Shown: positions 26,467 to 29,542 of the stretch, one piece after another
Position numbering within the stretch: position 1 is the first letter of the stretch
Layout of the letters: every line of letters starts with the position of its first letter
Source of the DNA: JBLNBQ01 sp050260095
GTDB lineage: Bacteria > Bacillota > UBA5301 > DYFA01
Direction: 5' to 3'
Length of the DNA: 29,542 nt
Assembly (NCBI GenBank): GCA_050260095.1
Contig: JBLNBQ010000043.1
Coordinates: forward strand, 1-29,542
The notes under the pieces: model-generated
Seen by the model: only the letters and a program-made list of their open reading frames with translations
Database searches by the model: none
Told to the model about the DNA's origin: nothing
Program-made: the position numbers and the translations under genes

Positions 26467-27183
26467 ATCATCCGGGCGGAGCAGATCGGCAAACGCATCG
26501 GCGACCGGCAGATCCTGGCGGGGGTCGATTTCGACCTACCGTCCGGAGAGTTCTTGACCATCTTCGGGCCCAACGGTGCGGGGAAGACGACCCTGATCCG
26601 CATCCTCAGCCTGCTCACCCGGGCGAGCGAGGGCCGGCTGGTCCTGAACGGCGCCGTGGTCGACGAGGATTCGGCCGGGGCGCTCCGCCGCGACATCGGC
26701 GTGCTTTCCCACCACACATTCCTGTACGGCGATCTGACCGCCGCGGAGAACCTGCAGTTCTACGGGCGCATGTACGACGTGCCCGGCCTGAAGGCGCGCA
26801 TCCCGGAGGCGCTCGAAGAGGTGGGGCTGGCGCTCCACTTTCACGACCCGGTGCGGCAGTTCTCCCGGGGGATGCAGCAGCGGCTGGCCATAGCCCGGGC
26901 GATCCTGCACAAGCCGAGCCTCCTCTTCCTCGACGAGCCGTACACCGGGCTGGACCCGCAGGGGAGCGCGGTCTTGAGCCGCATCCTGGCCGGGCTCAAG
27001 AACGAGCGCCGGACCGTGGTGATGATCACCCACAACTTCGACGAAGGCCTCTCCCTGGCCGACCAGGTGATGATCCTGGCCAAGGGGCGCATCGCCTTCG
27101 CCGCGCGGGCGGCCGGGATTGACCGGGCGACCTTCCCGGCCGAGTACCTCGCCCGGGTGGGAGGTGTCCCATGCCGTTCCTAG
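26467..27183 (+). CDS. ccmA: CcmA haem-export ABC ATP-binding protein, probable ATC start
   Basis: ATPase of the CcmABCD complex that releases haem-loaded CcmE. Read from ATC 26467 the protein has 238 residues and starts IIRAEQIGKRIGDRQILAGV, the expected first strands of an ABC ATPase. Walker A GPNGAGKTT is at 34-42, the signature is FSRGMQQR (132-139; SRG-type as in other CcmA proteins), Walker B LLFLDEPYTGLD about 152-163, and the switch His is in ITHNFDEG. Only TTG 26554 is available as a canonical start, which would cut off the N-terminal sheet. ATC initiation is rare, so a sequencing or assembly error is the alternative. It overlaps ccmB by 13 bases. Confidence 0.88.
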   Translation: MIRAEQIGKRIGDRQILAGVDFDLPSGEFLTIFGPNGAGKTTLIRILSLLTRASEGRLVLNGAVVDEDSAGALRRDIGVLSHHTFLYGDLTAAENLQFYGRMYDVPGLKARIPEALEEVGLALHFHDPVRQFSRGMQQRLAIARAILHKPSLLFLDEPYTGLDPQGSAVLSRILAGLKNERRTVVMITHNFDEGLSLADQVMILAKGRIAFAARAAGIDRATFPAEYLARVGGVPCRS

Positions 27184-27848
27184 CCAAGGTGTGGGCCATC
27201 GCCGCCAAAGACCTGCAGGCGGAACTGCGGACGAAGCAGATGTCGTCGGCGATGCTCATCTTCGCCTTCCTGGTCATCGTGATCTTCGCGTTCGCCTTCG
27301 ACCCGACCCGGCGCAACCTGGCCTTCATCCTGCCGGGGATCATCTGGGTGGCCTTCTTCTTCGCCGCCCTGCTGGGGCTGAACCGGTCGTTCGTCTCCGA
27401 GAAGGTGGACGACTGCCTGCACGGCCTCATGCTCGCGCCGGTCGACCGGTCGGCCATCTACTTCGGCAAGGTGCTGGCCAACCTCGTTTTCACGCTCGTG
27501 GTGGAGGCGGTCTCCCTGCCGCTCTTCTTCGTGCTGTTCAACTACACGCTGCAGGGGTCCTGGTTGCTCCTGCTGGCGGTGGTCTTCCTGGCGACGTTCG
27601 GGTTCATCGCCTTGGGCACGTTCCTCTCGGCCCTGTCCGCGAACACTCGCACGAGCGAGATCCTGTTGCCGGTCATCCTCTTCCCGGTGACCGTGCCGGT
27701 GGTCATCGCGGCGGTGCAGGCGAGCCGGGGGATTCTCACCGGGGCGGAGGTTTCAAGCTTCCTGCCCTGGCTGGGGGTGCTCGGCGTGTACGGCGTCGTC
27801 TTCCTGGTCGTGCCGTTCCTGCTCTTCGACTACGTCCTGGAGGGGTGA
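27171..27848 (+). CDS. ccmB: CcmB haem exporter membrane protein
   Basis: Membrane subunit of CcmABCD, 225 residues with six predicted helices. The N-terminus (AKVWAIAAKDLQAELRTKQ) and the segment GLNRSFVSEKVDDCLHGLMLAPVDRSAIYFGK are typical of CcmB. The ATG at 27171 lies within the end of ccmA, behind GGGAGGTG. Confidence 0.93.
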   Translation: MPFLAKVWAIAAKDLQAELRTKQMSSAMLIFAFLVIVIFAFAFDPTRRNLAFILPGIIWVAFFFAALLGLNRSFVSEKVDDCLHGLMLAPVDRSAIYFGKVLANLVFTLVVEAVSLPLFFVLFNYTLQGSWLLLLAVVFLATFGFIALGTFLSALSANTRTSEILLPVILFPVTVPVVIAAVQASRGILTGAEVSSFLPWLGVLGVYGVVFLVVPFLLFDYVLEG

Positions 27849-27864
27849 ACCTGGAGGAGTGGAT

Positions 27865-28542
<678 letters not shown>

Positions 28543-28544
28543 AC

Positions 28545-28682
28545 ATGCGGTTCCTGTTCATCGGTTTCCTGCTCGTCTGGGTGGTCCTGTTCGGCTACAC
28601 GTTCTATCTGCAGTCCCAGCAGCGGCAGTTGGCGCGGGAACTGGCGCTGCTCAAGGACGTCGTCGGGAGGAAAGGGGCATGA
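28545..28682 (+). CDS. ccmD: CcmD-like small membrane protein
   Basis: A 45-residue protein with one membrane helix (about 3-22), then a charged helical tail (QSQQRQLARELALLKDVV). Size, topology and position after ccmC match CcmD, which stabilises the CcmABC-CcmE complex. The sequence alone is not diagnostic. The ATG at 28545 follows GGGAGGG, and the stop overlaps the next gene (ATGA). Confidence 0.8.
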   Translation: MRFLFIGFLLVWVVLFGYTFYLQSQQRQLARELALLKDVVGRKGA

Positions 28683-29386
28683 GCCGGACCAACGCATTGC
28701 TGCTCGCCGGGGTCGTCGTGCTGCTCGTCGTCGCCGGGGTCGCCGGACAGTTCGCCTTCGTCCGGAACCACCCGGGCGAACTGGCCGCCCTCCCGCAGAC
28801 GCAGGGCGGGCCGGCGACGGGGGATAACACCGCGGCTGCTCCGGGGGCGCCTCAGGGAGGCACTGACCCGAACAGCGCGCCGGCCGGAGCGCCTCCGGGC
28901 GTGCCGGTCACGCAGGACCCGAAGGTGGCGGGCACCATCGCCACCTTCGACCTCGGTCCCGGACCCAACGACGGCAAACCGCTTCCGGGCGAACTCGCCG
29001 GCCTGAAGCTGGTGACGCGCAACACCGGGGCGAAGGCCCTGGGCCAGATCGCGCAGCTGACCGGAAAGAACCTGCAGGTTAGCGAGGCTGAGGTGGCCTC
29101 TTACGGCGTCGACGCGGAGCGGGCGGTCCTCTGGGTGGCCACCGCTCCGGACAAGACGGCGGCGCAGGCCATCTTCCAGGACTTCCTTCACCTCGGACCG
29201 GCCAACTCGGCCTTCGCCGAGCCGAAGGAACTGCCGCTTAAGGGCAAGGCCATCATCATCACCAGCGGCAACGGGATGAAGCATTACTTCTTCCTGCGGG
29301 CCAACCGGATTTACTGGCTCGCGCTGGTCATCCCCGACGTCAACCGCCGTATGCAGGTGATGTCCTACATGCTGGACAACCTCTGA
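28679..29386 (+). CDS. Membrane-anchored protein of unknown function at the end of the ccm operon
   Basis: Not recognised. The 235-residue product has an N-terminal membrane helix (about 7-27), a Pro/Gly/Ala/Asn-rich linker (about 40-80), and a compact outer domain of about 150 residues starting DPKVAGTIATFDLG, ending in KHYFFLRANRIYWLALVIPD and MQVMSYMLDNL. No cysteine or CxxC is present, so it is not a CcmG or CcmH thioredoxin-like protein. The ATG at 28679 overlaps the ccmD stop, and the operon terminator follows, so it is made together with the Ccm proteins. A role in maturation or in holding apocytochrome outside the membrane is possible but unproven. Confidence 0.75.
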   Translation: MSRTNALLLAGVVVLLVVAGVAGQFAFVRNHPGELAALPQTQGGPATGDNTAAAPGAPQGGTDPNSAPAGAPPGVPVTQDPKVAGTIATFDLGPGPNDGKPLPGELAGLKLVTRNTGAKALGQIAQLTGKNLQVSEAEVASYGVDAERAVLWVATAPDKTAAQAIFQDFLHLGPANSAFAEPKELPLKGKAIIITSGNGMKHYFFLRANRIYWLALVIPDVNRRMQVMSYMLDNL

Positions 29387-29421
29387 GCTGGCCAGCCAGC
29401 GCAAGGAGAGCACAGGCAAGG

Positions 29422-29449
29422 GAGCGGGGGACACCCCGCTCTCTTTTTT
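29422..29449 (+). terminator. Intrinsic terminator of the ccm operon
   Basis: GAGCGGGG (29422-29429) pairs perfectly with CCCCGCTC (29434-29441) around GACA, followed by TCTTTTTT. This is the clearest intrinsic terminator in the window. Confidence 0.92.
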
Positions 29450-29542
29450 GCGCGCGCGCCCAGTGCAAGCCTTCGTCTACCAGCTGGTGAAAGTCCAGCC
29501 GGGGTAAGGGCCAAGCCGCCCCGTAGCTGACCGCCGGTGCGA
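29450..29542 (+). mobile_element. 5' end of a probable group II intron (domain I), cut by the window
   Basis: Starts directly after the terminator T-run. The sequence contains CTGG-TGAAAGT-CCAG (29484-29498), then CGGGG (29500-29504) pairing with CCCCG (29519-29523) around a TAAGGGCCAAGCCG loop, then TAGCTGACCGC, with an outer CTAC/GTAG helix. The order GTGAAAGTCC, stem, TAAGG-C-AAG loop, stem, TAGCTGA matches by memory the start of domain I of group IIC introns such as the Oceanobacillus iheyensis one. Class C introns characteristically insert just after terminators. The 5' end reads GCGCG and not the usual GTGYG, so the exact boundary (29450 to about 29454) and activity are uncertain. Confidence 0.55.

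Noticed and set aside
24780..26717. Long minus-strand frame opposite ccmF
   Set aside because: Antisense artefact of GC-rich coding sequence; no motifs, and ccmF on the + strand is unmistakable.
29461..29542. Cobalamin riboswitch, suggested by GGTGAAAGTCC
   Set aside because: The upstream AGGGAA and downstream GCCACTG-type B12-box elements are absent, and the following stem and loop fit group II intron domain I better.

Overview
The window is GC-rich and gene-dense. It looks like a chromosomal piece of a high-GC, probably anaerobic, Gram-positive-type bacterium (Bacillota-like; tentative, since no rRNA or other marker is present). The clues are strong Shine-Dalgarno sequences before nearly every gene, very frequent TTG and GTG starts, a Firmicutes/Actinobacteria-style LexA box (CGAAC-N4-GTTCG), no outer-membrane genes, and menaquinone-type UbiD/UbiA/UbiX genes together with c-type cytochrome maturation genes.

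Layout. (1) 1-2362: the end of a tripartite tricarboxylate transporter, with TctA (5'-truncated by the window) and its TctC binding protein. (2) 2467-5208: a Ca2+-type P-type ATPase, closed by a bidirectional terminator. (3) 5309-7867: a divergent pair, 3-hydroxyisobutyrate dehydrogenase (-) and methylmalonate-semialdehyde dehydrogenase (+), which fits the end of valine degradation. (4) 7965-9352: a stand-alone LuxR-type DNA-binding domain, a terminator and a family 4 glycosyltransferase. (5) 9403-10406: an IS1595-type transposase-like gene that seems to have lost its DDE residues, bounded by inverted repeats and preceded by a promoter with a LexA box between -35 and -10. (6) 10576-18667: nine tightly coupled genes: ubiD, ubiA, ubiX, a hexaheme cytochrome c, an SsuABC-like ABC importer (three genes), an SRPBCC protein and an iron-type alcohol dehydrogenase. 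Quinone synthesis, quinol-side electron transfer and uptake of a small molecule appear to be bundled here. (7) 18755-18975: a MITE-like hairpin whose arms match the inverted repeats of region 5, followed by a truncated gene. (8) 19019-23783, minus strand: an SGNH hydrolase whose ribosome binding site lies in a hairpin, a FetAB-type ABC exporter, an unusual PEPCK/HPr-kinase-like P-loop protein coupled to fetAB, and a PAP2 phosphatase. (9) 24015-29386: a cytochrome c maturation operon ccmE-F-A-B-C-D plus one unknown membrane-anchored protein. CcmE is the CxxxY variant, and no ccmG or ccmH is seen, as in the natural variant Ccm system. A strong terminator ends the operon. (10) 29450-29542: immediately after the terminator T-run, what looks like the 5' domain I of a group II intron, cut by the window edge.

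The Ccm operon would make the cytochrome of region 6, which contains one CX4CH haem site. The most unusual items are the SOS-box-controlled, apparently catalytically dead transposase homologue and its related hairpin repeat, the PEPCK-like protein of unknown substrate, the unknown last gene of the ccm operon, and the probable ATC start codon of ccmA.
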